From Aestuariibius violaceus (GTDB lineage Bacteria; Pseudomonadota; Alphaproteobacteria; Rhodobacterales; Rhodobacteraceae), in assembly GCF_040779325.2 (NCBI RefSeq), contig NZ_JBFONT020000001.1, forward strand, positions 1,240,001-1,304,000: DNA of 64,000 nucleotides, read 5' to 3'. Numbering within the stretch: position 1 is the first letter of the stretch; each line of letters starts with the position of its first letter. The notes below the pieces were generated by a model that ran no database searches, was not told where the DNA came from, and saw only the letters and a program-made list of their open reading frames with translations. Of this stretch, positions 40,474-48,580 are shown one piece after another. Made by a program: the position numbers and the translations under genes.

Positions 40474-40635
40474 GTCGGTGCCTCATTCTCTGAAAACTGC
40501 CTCGATAGCCGCCGGTTTTCCGACTGACCTTTGTTATTGACGTCACGCTAGCAGACGAACTTCGCTTCTCAAAGCCTTTATTTTGCTGGGAAAAGGTTAA
40601 TGTGCCCTTGAGGACTCGCCGCTAGATACGGGGGG

Positions 40636-41337
40636 TCAATCGAACTCTGCCACGAGATCGGGCAGCTTGCCGAGGTCATCGAGCACCCGAAAGCGCGGAT
40701 GGTCTTTCGGCGCATCCGCATGCTCAAGGTCCCAGGTCACTTCATAGGGCACGTGGGTGCCCCATCCGCCGGCCTCGATCACCGGTAAGACATCGGATTT
40801 GAGAGAGTTGCCGACCATCATGCTGCATTCTGCTGTCACCCCATGGCGGTCGAAGATCGCCTTGTAGGCCGCTGGTGTCTTCTCGCTCACGATTTCGACC
40901 CCGTCGAAGAAGTCGCCAAGGCCGGACTGGGCCAGCTTGCGCTCCTGATCCAGCAGGTCCCCCTTGGTGATCAGCAGCAATTCATGGCTCGCCGCAAGCG
41001 CCTCCACCGCATCGCGCGCATGGGGCAACAGTTCGATCGGATGGGCGAGCATCTCCCGACCCGCGGCCAAAAGCTCTCCGATGGCGCTGGACGGCACGCG
41101 GCCCTCGGTGACCTCAACCGCCGTCTCGATCATCGACAGGACAAAGCCTTTCACCCCGTAACCGTAATGTTCCAGGTTCCGACGCTCCGCATCAAGCAGA
41201 CGGCTTTCAAGGTGATCGCGCTCCGCATAAGAGCGCAGCAAGTCTAGGAAACGCTCCTGCGTCAGACGGAACACCCTCTCATTGTGCCACAGCGTATCGT
41301 CCGCATCGAAGCCAATCGTTTCAAGTTTTGCTGTCAT
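40636..41337 (-). CDS. HAD superfamily hydrolase
   Basis: 233-residue phosphatase-type protein. Motif I is GFDADDTLWHNERVF (nucleophile Asp in DADDT), motif II LLITKGD, and motif III/IV MVGNSLKSDVLPVIEAGGWGTHVPYE with the acidic pair. A helical cap lies between motifs I and II (LTQERFLDLLRSYAERDHLESRLLDAERRNLEHYGYGVKGF). The substrate is not predictable. Divergent from clpS. Confidence 0.9.
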   Translation of the reverse strand: MTAKLETIGFDADDTLWHNERVFRLTQERFLDLLRSYAERDHLESRLLDAERRNLEHYGYGVKGFVLSMIETAVEVTEGRVPSSAIGELLAAGREMLAHPIELLPHARDAVEALAASHELLLITKGDLLDQERKLAQSGLGDFFDGVEIVSEKTPAAYKAIFDRHGVTAECSMMVGNSLKSDVLPVIEAGGWGTHVPYEVTWDLEHADAPKDHPRFRVLDDLGKLPDLVAEFD

Positions 41338-41435
41338 TGAACCGATCCCGCGACTATCGACCCCTTTTCACGCAGGGGTCGGCGTATATATACAACCGTC
41401 TTGAGGCGAGACGCATTCAGCATCGGGGACGCGCA

Positions 41436-41777
41436 ATGCGCAGAGACGATTGGCTCATGGCAGATAAACCAAAGGACGGCGACAGTGATCTTGGCGTCGC
41501 TCTTGACGTGCGCCCGAAGACCAAGCGCCCGCCACTCTATAAGGTGCTGATCCTGAACGACGACTATACCCCAATGGAATTCGTCGTGATGGTGCTGGAA
41601 CGCTTCTTCGGCCTGTCTCACGCGCAGGCGTTCGAGCTGATGCTGACGGTCCACAAGAAAGGCCTCGCCGTCGTAGGCGTGTTCTCTTACGAGATCGCCG
41701 AAACCAAGGTCGCCCAGGTCATGGACTTCGCCCAGCGGCACCAGCATCCGTTGCAATGCACGATGGAGCGGGAATAA
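41436..41777 (+). CDS. clpS: ATP-dependent Clp protease adaptor ClpS
   Basis: N-degron adaptor that hands proteins with Phe, Leu, Trp or Tyr at the N-terminus to ClpAP. The product is 113 residues: acidic leader, then RPPLYKVLILNDDYTPMEFVVMVLERFFGLSHAQAFELMLTVHKKGLAVVGVFSYEIAETKVAQVMDFAQRHQHPLQCTMERE, the complete ClpS core with the NDDYTPM pocket residues. The ATG at 41436 has GGGGA six bases upstream; an internal ATG at 41457 is an alternative. clpA is not in the window. A TATATATA word lies near 41384-41392 in the promoter region. Confidence 0.94.
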   Translation: MRRDDWLMADKPKDGDSDLGVALDVRPKTKRPPLYKVLILNDDYTPMEFVVMVLERFFGLSHAQAFELMLTVHKKGLAVVGVFSYEIAETKVAQVMDFAQRHQHPLQCTMERE

Positions 41778-41787
41778 CCCGCCCGCG

Positions 41788-42759
41788 ATGTCGCCTCGTC
41801 TTTCCCTGGCCGTCGAAAATGGCCTCCTTCCGGCGGACGCATCTTCGATCGTGGTCTTCGGCGCGCGGCAGAACGATGACCTTTCGGCGCTCCCGAAAGA
41901 GGCCGTTCAGATCGTCCAGGGCATGAAGCCTGACCATGACGCATGGAAAGAGCATGGGTATGCGGTCTCGCCCGACATCCCGGGCGAGGCGGACATCGCG
42001 ATCGTCCTGTTGCCCCGCGCCAAGGCGCTCGCTCGGGACTGGATCGCAAGGGCGATGGCAATAAGCCGCGAGGCCGTGATCCTCGACGGCCAGAAGGAGG
42101 ACGGGATCGACAGCCTGCTGCGCGAACTTCGGGCGTGGGGTGCGGTAGAAGACGTGCTGGCTAAGGCCCATGGCAAGATCGCCCGCCTCTCTCCCGGTAT
42201 CGCGCTGCCCAACTGGCGGGATCCCGGGCCGCGGCGCGTGGCCGGATCGTTCTACACCTCGGCCGGTGTCTTCTCGGCCGACAAGATCGACAGGGGTTCG
42301 GCCATGCTGGCATCGGCCCTGCCTTCGCTTGCGGGCCGCGTCGTCGATCTCGGCGCGGGCTGGGGATACCTCTCGCACCATATTCTGCTTCAGCCGGGCG
42401 TCACCGCGCTCGATCTGGTCGAAGCCGATCATGCCGCGCTCGCCTGCGCCAGGCGCAATATCTCCGACGTGCGGGCGACGTTCCACTGGGCTGACGCCCA
42501 TCGCTGGACGCCCGAAGATGCAGCGGACGCCGTCGTCAGCAACCCGCCCTTCCATAGCGGACGAAAGGCCGATCTCGATCTCGGCCGCGGCTTTGTCCGT
42601 GACGCCGCCCGGATGCTTTCGCCACGCGGCGCCTTTCATATGGTCGCCAATCGCCACCTGCCTTATGAGGCGGTGCTCGTCGAGCAGTTCAATGAGGTCG
42701 CCGAGATCGCCGGAGATCCCTCCTTCAAGGTCTTCACTGCCCGCCGCCCCCGCCGTTAA
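41788..42759 (+). CDS. RsmC-like class I SAM-dependent methyltransferase
   Basis: 323 residues in the two-domain arrangement of RsmC/RlmG guanine-N2 rRNA methyltransferases: a degenerate N-terminal half (SRLSLAVENGLLPADASSIVVFGAR through LREL) and a catalytic half with VAGSFYTSAGVFSADKIDRGSAML, motif I GRVVDLGAGWGYLSHHIL, and the N2-guanine motif IV VVSNPPFHSG. Probable target is a guanine of 16S rRNA (G1207 in E. coli RsmC), not proven. It starts 10 bases after clpS. Confidence 0.9.
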   Translation: MSPRLSLAVENGLLPADASSIVVFGARQNDDLSALPKEAVQIVQGMKPDHDAWKEHGYAVSPDIPGEADIAIVLLPRAKALARDWIARAMAISREAVILDGQKEDGIDSLLRELRAWGAVEDVLAKAHGKIARLSPGIALPNWRDPGPRRVAGSFYTSAGVFSADKIDRGSAMLASALPSLAGRVVDLGAGWGYLSHHILLQPGVTALDLVEADHAALACARRNISDVRATFHWADAHRWTPEDAADAVVSNPPFHSGRKADLDLGRGFVRDAARMLSPRGAFHMVANRHLPYEAVLVEQFNEVAEIAGDPSFKVFTARRPRR

Positions 42760-42777
42760 GCCGAAAGGGTCTCTCCC

Positions 42778-43578
42778 ATGTCGTTCTCGATCTCCGGAAA
42801 AACCGCCATCGTCACGGGCGCGGCAAACGGCGTTGGCCTCGCCATCGGTCGCCGCTTCGTCGATGCGGGCGCGAATGTCGTCTTCGCAGATATGGACGAG
42901 GTGCGCCTGCAGGATGAACTGGGCGACCGCGCGGAAGAGAACCAGGCGGTCCGCCTCTTCGCAGGCGACCTGCGGGAAAAGCTGACGATCGCCAACCTGC
43001 TGTCTGCGACGATCGACGCTTACGAAAGGATCGATATCCTGGTCAATGCCAGCCGCCAGGTCGTCTCGTCCGACCCGCTCGATCCGGAAAAAGACGGGGT
43101 CGAACAGATGCTGTCGCAGAACCTGATGGCGGCGCTGCGCCTCAGTCAGGGTGTGGCCAAGCGGATGATCAAACAGGCCGATGACGGGGAAGGTGAAAAC
43201 GGGGCGATCATCAATCTCAGTTCCATCGCTGCGCGGCGGACGCAGCCGGACCTGCTCGCCTATTCCGTCAGCTGCGCGGCGCTTGACCAGATGACGCGGT
43301 CTCTTGCCGTGGCCCTGGCCCCCCACCGCATCCGCGTCAACGCCGTCGCCTTCGGCAGCGTGATGAGCGCGTCGCTCAAAGGCTCCCTGCGCGAGCATGA
43401 CGAATATCGCGAAGACATCGTCGACCACACACCCCTGCACCGTATCGCGGGGCCGGGAGAGGTCTCGGACGCCGTGCAGTACCTAGCGTCAGAGGCATCG
43501 GCCTTCGTCACCGGCCAGATCCTGACGGTCGATGGCGGCCGGACACTGATTGATCCGGTCAGCGCCCCGGCGCACTAG
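42778..43578 (+). CDS. Short-chain dehydrogenase-like protein with Cys in place of the catalytic Lys
   Basis: 266-residue Rossmann-fold protein. The cofactor motif TGAANGVG (13-20), the LVNAS variant of NNAG (88-92) and the catalytic Ser149 (NLSSIAARR) are present, and Tyr162 is in place, but the YxxxK motif reads YSVSC: codon 166 (43273-43275) is TGC. The C-terminal ILTVDGGRTL is normal. Without the Lys the usual proton relay is broken, so the protein may be a non-catalytic binder or use a changed mechanism. It follows the methyltransferase by 18 bases. Confidence 0.9.
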   Translation: MSFSISGKTAIVTGAANGVGLAIGRRFVDAGANVVFADMDEVRLQDELGDRAEENQAVRLFAGDLREKLTIANLLSATIDAYERIDILVNASRQVVSSDPLDPEKDGVEQMLSQNLMAALRLSQGVAKRMIKQADDGEGENGAIINLSSIAARRTQPDLLAYSVSCAALDQMTRSLAVALAPHRIRVNAVAFGSVMSASLKGSLREHDEYREDIVDHTPLHRIAGPGEVSDAVQYLASEASAFVTGQILTVDGGRTLIDPVSAPAH

Positions 43579-43967
43579 CTCTCCTCGGGGAACTGAGCTG
43601 CACATTGCGCCGCCCCCAACTGCGCCCGTTGTACAAGCTCCGGCCGCTTCTCGCGCAACGACTCGAGCTTCCTTCGCTCGGCTTCCAGATCAACCGCAAC
43701 AGCGCGGCGCGTCGTGTAAGTATCGGTGTCGGTACACGGCAGCCGCACCAGCCCGCCATTCGATAGCCGTTCGGTGCAGAAACCGGTACGGCGAACGCGA
43801 ATCGTGTCGACTTCGATCGCATAGCCGCGGTCGATCGTTTGCTCGGTCTCGACGATCAGTCGATCAACGATCCGCAAATCCTCAGACGCGCGCGCGACGC
43901 AGCGCTCGCGTTCCGTCGCGCAAGCGGCGAGCGTAGAGAGGCAGAGAAAGGCAAGTGGCAGGCGCAT
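43575..43967 (-). CDS. Lipoprotein, 130 aa
   Basis: MRLPLAFLCLSTLAACATER has a lipobox LAAC (Cys16). The mature domain is short and Cys-containing (RCVARASEDLRIVDRLIVETEQTIDRGYAIEVDTIRVRRTGFCTERLSNGG with LPCTDTDTYTTRR) and ends in a charged helix (AVAVDLEAERRKLESLREKRPELVQRAQLGAAQCAAQF). The even spacing of cysteines suggests periplasmic disulfides. Family not named by me; common in roseobacters. The stop overlaps the convergent SDR gene by 4 bases. Confidence 0.8.
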   Translation of the reverse strand: MRLPLAFLCLSTLAACATERERCVARASEDLRIVDRLIVETEQTIDRGYAIEVDTIRVRRTGFCTERLSNGGLVRLPCTDTDTYTTRRAVAVDLEAERRKLESLREKRPELVQRAQLGAAQCAAQFPEES

Positions 43968-44050
43968 GACGGATCCCTCCTGGCAGGATGCTAGGCCGGT
44001 GGTCGCCCCATTTGAAGCCTGCTAGATTAACCCCGTTTTAGGAGGGGTTG

Positions 44051-44944
44051 ATGACCGAACAATTCGACGACCGCAAAGCCCGCGCCAGCGCCTGGTTCCG
44101 GACCCTGCGCGACGACATCGTCGCGGCCTTCCATGCGCTCGAGGACAGCCAGACCGACGGCCCTCTGTCGGACTGGCCCGCAGGCCGCTTCGAGGTGAGC
44201 GAAACGAAACGCGCCTCGGACGATGGCACCGATGCGGGCGGCGGTGAGATGAGCGTCATGCGCGGCGGCCGAGTGTTCGAGAAGGTCGGCGTCAACATCT
44301 CCACGGTTCACGGCAAACTGGGCGAACGCGCTCAGGCGGCGATGGCCGCGCGCAAGGGCATTCCCGGCATGGCCGACGATCCCCGCTTCTGGGCGTCGGG
44401 CATCAGCCTCGTCGCCCATATGCAGAACCCGCATGTCCCCGCGGTGCATATGAACACACGCATGTTCTGGACGCCCCACGCGTGGTGGTTCGGCGGCGGC
44501 TCCGACCTGAACCCGGCCATCGAATATGACGAGGACACCCAGCACTTCCATGCCGAACAGAAGGCCCATCTCGACCCGCATGGAGATCACCTCTACCCCG
44601 AACTCAAGGCTTGGGCCGACGAATACTTCTTCATTCCCCATCGCGGCCGGGCCCGCGGCGTCGGCGGTATCTTCATGGACGACCGGAACACCGGCGAATG
44701 GGAGGCCGATTTTGCGCTCACCCAGGATATCGGCCGCGCCTTTCTGCCCGCCTATATCCCGATCGTCGAAAAGCGCCGTAAGACCGGCTGGACCGACGCG
44801 GACAAAGACGCACAACTCGTCCATCGCGGTCTCTACGCCGAATACAACCTCGTCTACGACAGGGGTACGAAGTTCGGGCTGGAAACCGGCCACGACGCCA
44901 ACGCGGTGCTCATGAGCCTCCCGCCCCTGGCGAAATGGGTTTGA
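44051..44944 (+). CDS. hemF: Oxygen-dependent coproporphyrinogen III oxidase
   Basis: Oxidative decarboxylation of coproporphyrinogen III to protoporphyrinogen IX using O2. The 297 residues contain the conserved VGVNISTVHG, HMNTRMF plus WWFGGGSDLNP, FFIPHRGRARGVGGIF and EYNLVYDRGTKFGLETG segments of HemF. AGGAGGGG precedes the ATG by 3 bases; a TTG one codon earlier is in frame. Convergent to hemE, with a GC-rich dispersed repeat between them. With hemE and hemC it makes three of the haem pathway genes within 3 kb. Confidence 0.96.
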   Translation: MTEQFDDRKARASAWFRTLRDDIVAAFHALEDSQTDGPLSDWPAGRFEVSETKRASDDGTDAGGGEMSVMRGGRVFEKVGVNISTVHGKLGERAQAAMAARKGIPGMADDPRFWASGISLVAHMQNPHVPAVHMNTRMFWTPHAWWFGGGSDLNPAIEYDEDTQHFHAEQKAHLDPHGDHLYPELKAWADEYFFIPHRGRARGVGGIFMDDRNTGEWEADFALTQDIGRAFLPAYIPIVEKRRKTGWTDADKDAQLVHRGLYAEYNLVYDRGTKFGLETGHDANAVLMSLPPLAKWV

Positions 44945-45002
44945 GGCTCTCGCAATGATCGCGGCTGTCAAACCTCTCGTGACGCGCCGCTCAGTTGCCC
45001 CC

Positions 45003-45033
45003 GCCCGGCGGCAATGCCGGGCCGCGCCCGACC
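45003..45033. repeat. Dispersed GC-palindromic repeat, copy 1 (between hemF and hemE)
   Basis: GCCCGGCGGCAATGCCGGGC at 45003-45022 is a hairpin-forming inverted repeat and is followed by CGCGCCCGACC. The copy at 63874-63904 is 29/31 identical. Here it lies between the convergent stops of hemF and hemE, where a bidirectional terminator would be expected. Seeing near-identical sequences at two unrelated loci marks it as a repeat family rather than a locus-specific hairpin. Confidence 0.7.
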
Positions 45034-46068
45034 TCAGATACCGGCCCGAACGACCTCGATCAACCTCTGCACGTTCTCCGGATCGGCATCCGGCGTGATC
45101 CCATGGCCGAGGTTGAAAATATGCGGCCCGCCGGAGAATGCGCGCATGACCTTCTGCGCCTCATCGACCAAAGCCTGCCCGCCGGTGACAAGGTGCTCGG
45201 GGGCAAGGTTGCCCTGCACGCAACCACTGATCTGCACGTTCGCGGCCGCCCACTCTGCCGAGACGCCCTGATCGATCGCGATGCAATCGGCACCGATCTG
45301 CCCGTGAAGGCCGGCATAGCGCTCTCCCGCGCCGCGGGGGAAGGCGATGACGGGCAGGTCTGGATAGCGCGCCTTGAGTGCGGCGGTGATCCGCGCCATG
45401 GGCGCAATCGACCAGCGCTCGAACGCCGCGCCCTCCAGCGATCCGGCCCAGCTATCGAACAGCTTGATGACCTCGGCCCCGGCGGCGACCTGCGCCGAAA
45501 GGTAGTCGATCGTGGCGTCGATCAGCCGCTCCATTACCGCCTCGAAAAGCTCGGGCGCCTCGACCCGCATCTTGTGGGCGGGCCCCTGATCGGGCGTGCC
45601 GCGGCCCGCGATCATATAGGTGGCGACAGTCCAGGGCGCGCCGGCAAACCCGATCAGGGTCGTCTCCTCGGGCAGTTCTTCCCGCAGGATGCGAAGTGTC
45701 TGGTACACGGGGGCAAGGTGGTCGTGGATCGCATGCGCTGGGCGCAGCTTGTCGAAATCCGCTTGGCTTTCGATTGTCGACAGGCGCGGCCCCTCGCCCG
45801 TGACGAACCACAGATCGGCGCCCAGCGCATCGGGCACCAGCAGGATATCGGCAAACAGGATCGACGCGTCGAACCCATAGCGGCGGATCGGCTGCAGAGT
45901 GACCTCGGCAGCCAGTTCCGGCGTGTAGCAGAGCGACAGGAAATCCCCGGCCTTCTCCCGCGTCGCGCGGTATTCCGGCAGATAGCGGCCCGCCTGGCGC
46001 ATGATCCAGATCGGCGGGGTCGGCAGGGTTTCACCGCGCAAGGCGCGCAAGATGGTCTTGTCGGTCAT
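45034..46068 (-). CDS. hemE: Uroporphyrinogen decarboxylase
   Basis: Removes the four acetate carboxyls of uroporphyrinogen III to give coproporphyrinogen III. The 344 residues show the substrate-pocket start PIWIMRQAGRYLPEYR, then AIDHFADIL-type segments here as ASILFADILLVPDALG, FAGAPWTVATYMI and LFDSWAGSL, and the C-terminal FNLGHGITPDADPENVQ. The ATG at 46068 is the family start. Divergent from hemC, as in many alphaproteobacteria where this pair lies near the chromosome origin. Confidence 0.97.
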   Translation of the reverse strand: MTDKTILRALRGETLPTPPIWIMRQAGRYLPEYRATREKAGDFLSLCYTPELAAEVTLQPIRRYGFDASILFADILLVPDALGADLWFVTGEGPRLSTIESQADFDKLRPAHAIHDHLAPVYQTLRILREELPEETTLIGFAGAPWTVATYMIAGRGTPDQGPAHKMRVEAPELFEAVMERLIDATIDYLSAQVAAGAEVIKLFDSWAGSLEGAAFERWSIAPMARITAALKARYPDLPVIAFPRGAGERYAGLHGQIGADCIAIDQGVSAEWAAANVQISGCVQGNLAPEHLVTGGQALVDEAQKVMRAFSGGPHIFNLGHGITPDADPENVQRLIEVVRAGI

Positions 46069-46165
46069 TCTGGCCCTCGCCTTGCGGTTCGGCCCCGTGG
46101 TGCGAAGCGGGGGCCCGGTTGTCAAGCGATTGTCAGCGCTGCCTGACACCTCTAATGCTGGCGCC

Positions 46166-47110
46166 ATGACGATCGACTTGCCCACCCCCGACAACGCCCT
46201 GAAAATCGGAACCCGCGGATCGCCCCTGGCACTCGCCCAGGCGAACGAAACACGCGACCGGCTCGCCCGCGCCTGGGATCTGCCCTACGAGGCGTTCACG
46301 ATCGTCGTCATCAAGACGACCGGTGACAAGATCATCGACCGCCCACTGAAAGAGGTCGGCGGCAAGGGCCTCTTCACGAAAGAGATCGAAGAAGCGCTGC
46401 TGTCGGGCGAGATCGACCTGGCCGTGCATTCGACCAAGGACATGCCGGTCGAACAGCCCTGCGGACTGCTCCTCAACACCTACCTCCCGCGAGAGGACGT
46501 GCGGGATGCCTTCATCTCTCCCGGCGGGCTGACGCTGGCCGATCTGCCCGACGGCGCGGTTGTCGGCACGTCCAGCCTGCGGCGCCGGGCTCAGCTGTCC
46601 AACCGCCGTCCGGATCTGAAGATCGTGGAGTTCCGGGGCAACCTCCAGACACGCCTGAAAAAGCTCGAAGATGGCGTGGCAGAGGCAACCTTCCTCGCCA
46701 TGGCCGGCCTGAACCGTTTGAACCTCGAGGATGTGCCGCGGACCGCTATCGATGTGAACGACATGCTGCCCGCCGTTGGGCAAGGCGCCATCGGGATCGA
46801 ACGGCGGGGCGACGACGCCCGCGTGGGTGACATGCTCGCTGCGATCCACGACGAGGAAACCGGCCATCGGCTCGCGGCCGAGCGCGCGTTCCTCGCCGCG
46901 CTCGACGGATCCTGTGAAACACCGATTGCCGGGCTCGCCACGTTGACCGGCGGCTCGGTCGCCCTGCGGGGCGAGGTCCTGCGCCCCGACGGGTCAGAGC
47001 GGATCGATGATACGGAAGAAGCCCCGCTGGAGGATGCGGGCGCGATGGGGGAAGCGCTGGGAAAGCGCCTTTTGGACCGGGCGGGCGAGGGCTTTTTCGA
47101 CTGGCGTTAG
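46166..47110 (+). CDS. hemC: Hydroxymethylbilane synthase (porphobilinogen deaminase)
   Basis: Polymerises four porphobilinogens into hydroxymethylbilane on a covalently bound dipyrromethane cofactor. The 314-residue product has KIGTRGSPLALAQA, FTKEIEEALLSGEIDLAVHSTKDMP, VGTSSLRRRAQL and the cofactor-binding Cys in LDGSCETPIAGLA (about residue 253). Start at 46166 chosen from family length; no strong ribosome-binding site is visible. Divergent from hemE with 97 bases between starts. Confidence 0.96.
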   Translation: MTIDLPTPDNALKIGTRGSPLALAQANETRDRLARAWDLPYEAFTIVVIKTTGDKIIDRPLKEVGGKGLFTKEIEEALLSGEIDLAVHSTKDMPVEQPCGLLLNTYLPREDVRDAFISPGGLTLADLPDGAVVGTSSLRRRAQLSNRRPDLKIVEFRGNLQTRLKKLEDGVAEATFLAMAGLNRLNLEDVPRTAIDVNDMLPAVGQGAIGIERRGDDARVGDMLAAIHDEETGHRLAAERAFLAALDGSCETPIAGLATLTGGSVALRGEVLRPDGSERIDDTEEAPLEDAGAMGEALGKRLLDRAGEGFFDWR

Positions 47111-47127
47111 TGTAGCGCGACGCCACG

Positions 47128-47156
47128 GGAAACCCCTTTGGCTCAAAGGGATTTCC
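47128..47156 (+). terminator. Hairpin after hemC
   Basis: GGAAA-C-CCCTTT (47128-47139) pairs with AAAGGG-A-TTTCC (47145-47156), one mismatch, 5-base loop, 18 bases past the hemC stop. There is no T tract, so it may be a weak or factor-dependent terminator. Confidence 0.4.
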
Positions 47157-47169
47157 ACGATCTTGCGGC

Positions 47170-47198
47170 TTGACGGGCCCGCGGGGCTCGCTTATCTG
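47170..47198 (+). promoter_or_regulatory. Promoter of the CAT tRNA gene
   Basis: TTGACG (47170-47175) and TATCTG (47193-47198) are 17 bases apart, with the tRNA 5' end 11 bases after the -10 hexamer. This is close to the sigma-70 consensus with ideal spacing and fits a stable-RNA gene. Confidence 0.65.
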
Positions 47199-47208
47199 GC
47201 GGGCTGTT

Positions 47209-47285
47209 GGCGGAGTAGCTCAGTTGGTTAGAGCAGCGGAATCATAATCCGCGTGTCGGGGGTTCAAGTCCCTCCTCCGCTACCA
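47209..47285 (+). tRNA. tRNA-Met (anticodon CAT)
   Basis: 77 bases that fold into a standard cloverleaf: acceptor GGCGGAG/CTCCGCT, D arm GCTC-AGTTGGTTA-GAGC, anticodon stem GCGGA/TCCGC with the 7-base loop ATCATAA (anticodon CAT), variable GTGTC, T arm GGGGG-TTCAAGT-CCCTC and an encoded 3' ACCA. The first pair G1-T72 excludes an initiator, which would have an unpaired C1-A72. Elongator tRNA-Met is most likely; a lysidine-modified tRNA-Ile2 has the same gene anticodon and cannot be fully excluded. Confidence 0.93.
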
Positions 47286-47307
47286 ACCCCTTAACAGACC
47301 GGACGCC

Positions 47308-48486
47308 TCATGCGGTTTCTGCCGTGCGCGACTCCTTCTCGGCGGCGTAATTCTGCTGTGCCGTCTCGACCGCCTTCGCGTGGATTTCCGCCAGTTCCGG
47401 CCGCATCTTCTGGGCGCGGATCGCCGCCTCCATCGTTGAATGGTGCTGCCCCTGGAAATGCGGGAAGACCTCGCGCGCGATCAGCTCGTAGCTGCGCTTT
47501 GTCGCCTCGAAATTGGCCCAGTTATGGGCGAGCATCAGATAGGCCCCGAACCCACCGTTCGACTGCTTCCACAGACGCTCGATCTGGGCGCGGCACATCT
47601 CGGGCGTGCCGATGGCGCCGAAGCCCGAATCGTTGATGAAGTCGATCATCTCCGCGGCGTTCTGACCGGGCATCGACATCTGCGGGAAGGCGGCGATTTC
47701 CTGGAAATAGTTGAACCAGTGCTCGATGCCGTATTCGACATCCTTACGCGCCTGTTCCTTCGTTTCGGCGATATGGCAAAGCCCGACAAGCCGCCACTTG
47801 CTGCGGTCGACCTTGTGCCCGTGATGCTTGGCCTCCTCCTCGATCACGTCCCAATGCAGCGCCAGCGCATCGAAACCGGCGGCCGTGGTCGCCCCGATGG
47901 ACAGCATGCCCACCCCGTGCTTGCCGGCCAGCCGCGGGCCGGTGGGGGAGGCGACGGCGGCGGTGGCGATGTCGAAATTGGAATAGGGGCGCAGGTGCAG
48001 GCGCGCCTCGGTCAGCTCCCACCGGTCGTTCTTGAAGGTCACCGGCTCGGTCCCGCGGATGAGCTTCATCATCACGCCCAGGCCGTCGTCCAGCAGCCCG
48101 CGCGTATCCTTCTGGCTGAGGCCGATCATCGTCGCATCCGTCGGCAGCGACCCGGGGCCGACGCCCAGCATCACCCGCCCGCGGGTCAGGTGATCCAGCT
48201 GCACGATCCGTTCGGCCACCCAAAGCGGGTTGTGATAGCTCACCGAAACGACGCCGGTGCCCAGCTTGATGCGCTTGGTGCGGCAGGCGGCGGTGGCGAT
48301 CATCAGCTCCGGGCTGGCCGAGATCTCGGACCCCGCGGAATGGTGTTCGCCGAACCAGATCTCGTCATAATCGCAACGGTCCAGCCATTCGGCGAGGTCG
48401 AGATCCTGTTCCAGCGCCAGTGTCGGATTGATCCCCGGCTTGTGAAACGGCGCCAGAAAAATGCCAAAGCGCATCCGGTCTTGCAT
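47308..48486 (-). CDS. LLM-class flavin-dependent oxidoreductase
   Basis: 392-residue member of the bacterial luciferase-like superfamily (TIM barrel binding reduced FMN). Typical features: RFGIFLAPFHKPGINPTLALEQDLDLAEWLDRCDYDEIWFGEHHSAG, then ACRTKRIKLGTGVVSVSYHNPLWVAERIVQLDHLTRGRVMLGVGPG and a later TPEMCRAQIERLWKQSNGGFGAYLML. Similar roseobacter proteins act on alkanes or sulfonates or are unassigned; I do not name a substrate. ATG at 48486 has GGGAGG upstream. It lies just after the tRNA, convergent to it. Confidence 0.92.
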   Translation of the reverse strand: MQDRMRFGIFLAPFHKPGINPTLALEQDLDLAEWLDRCDYDEIWFGEHHSAGSEISASPELMIATAACRTKRIKLGTGVVSVSYHNPLWVAERIVQLDHLTRGRVMLGVGPGSLPTDATMIGLSQKDTRGLLDDGLGVMMKLIRGTEPVTFKNDRWELTEARLHLRPYSNFDIATAAVASPTGPRLAGKHGVGMLSIGATTAAGFDALALHWDVIEEEAKHHGHKVDRSKWRLVGLCHIAETKEQARKDVEYGIEHWFNYFQEIAAFPQMSMPGQNAAEMIDFINDSGFGAIGTPEMCRAQIERLWKQSNGGFGAYLMLAHNWANFEATKRSYELIAREVFPHFQGQHHSTMEAAIRAQKMRPELAEIHAKAVETAQQNYAAEKESRTAETA

Positions 48487-48580
48487 GTGGTGGTCCTCCC
48501 ATAGCCCGCGTGTCTTCCCCAAGGAAATTGAGCACGGGCAGCAGGGCCGGACCAAGGATTTTCGTCGCCGCGTCGCGGCG

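Noticed and set aside
40530..40550. Perfect TGACGTCA palindrome upstream of the D-Ala-D-Ala carboxypeptidase gene
   Set aside because: A single 8-bp palindrome is expected by chance many times in a genome; nothing else supports a site there.
48487..48580. Expected small cydX gene after cydB
   Set aside because: No short hydrophobic ORF with a start and ribosome-binding site follows cydB on the minus strand; only a hairpin is present.
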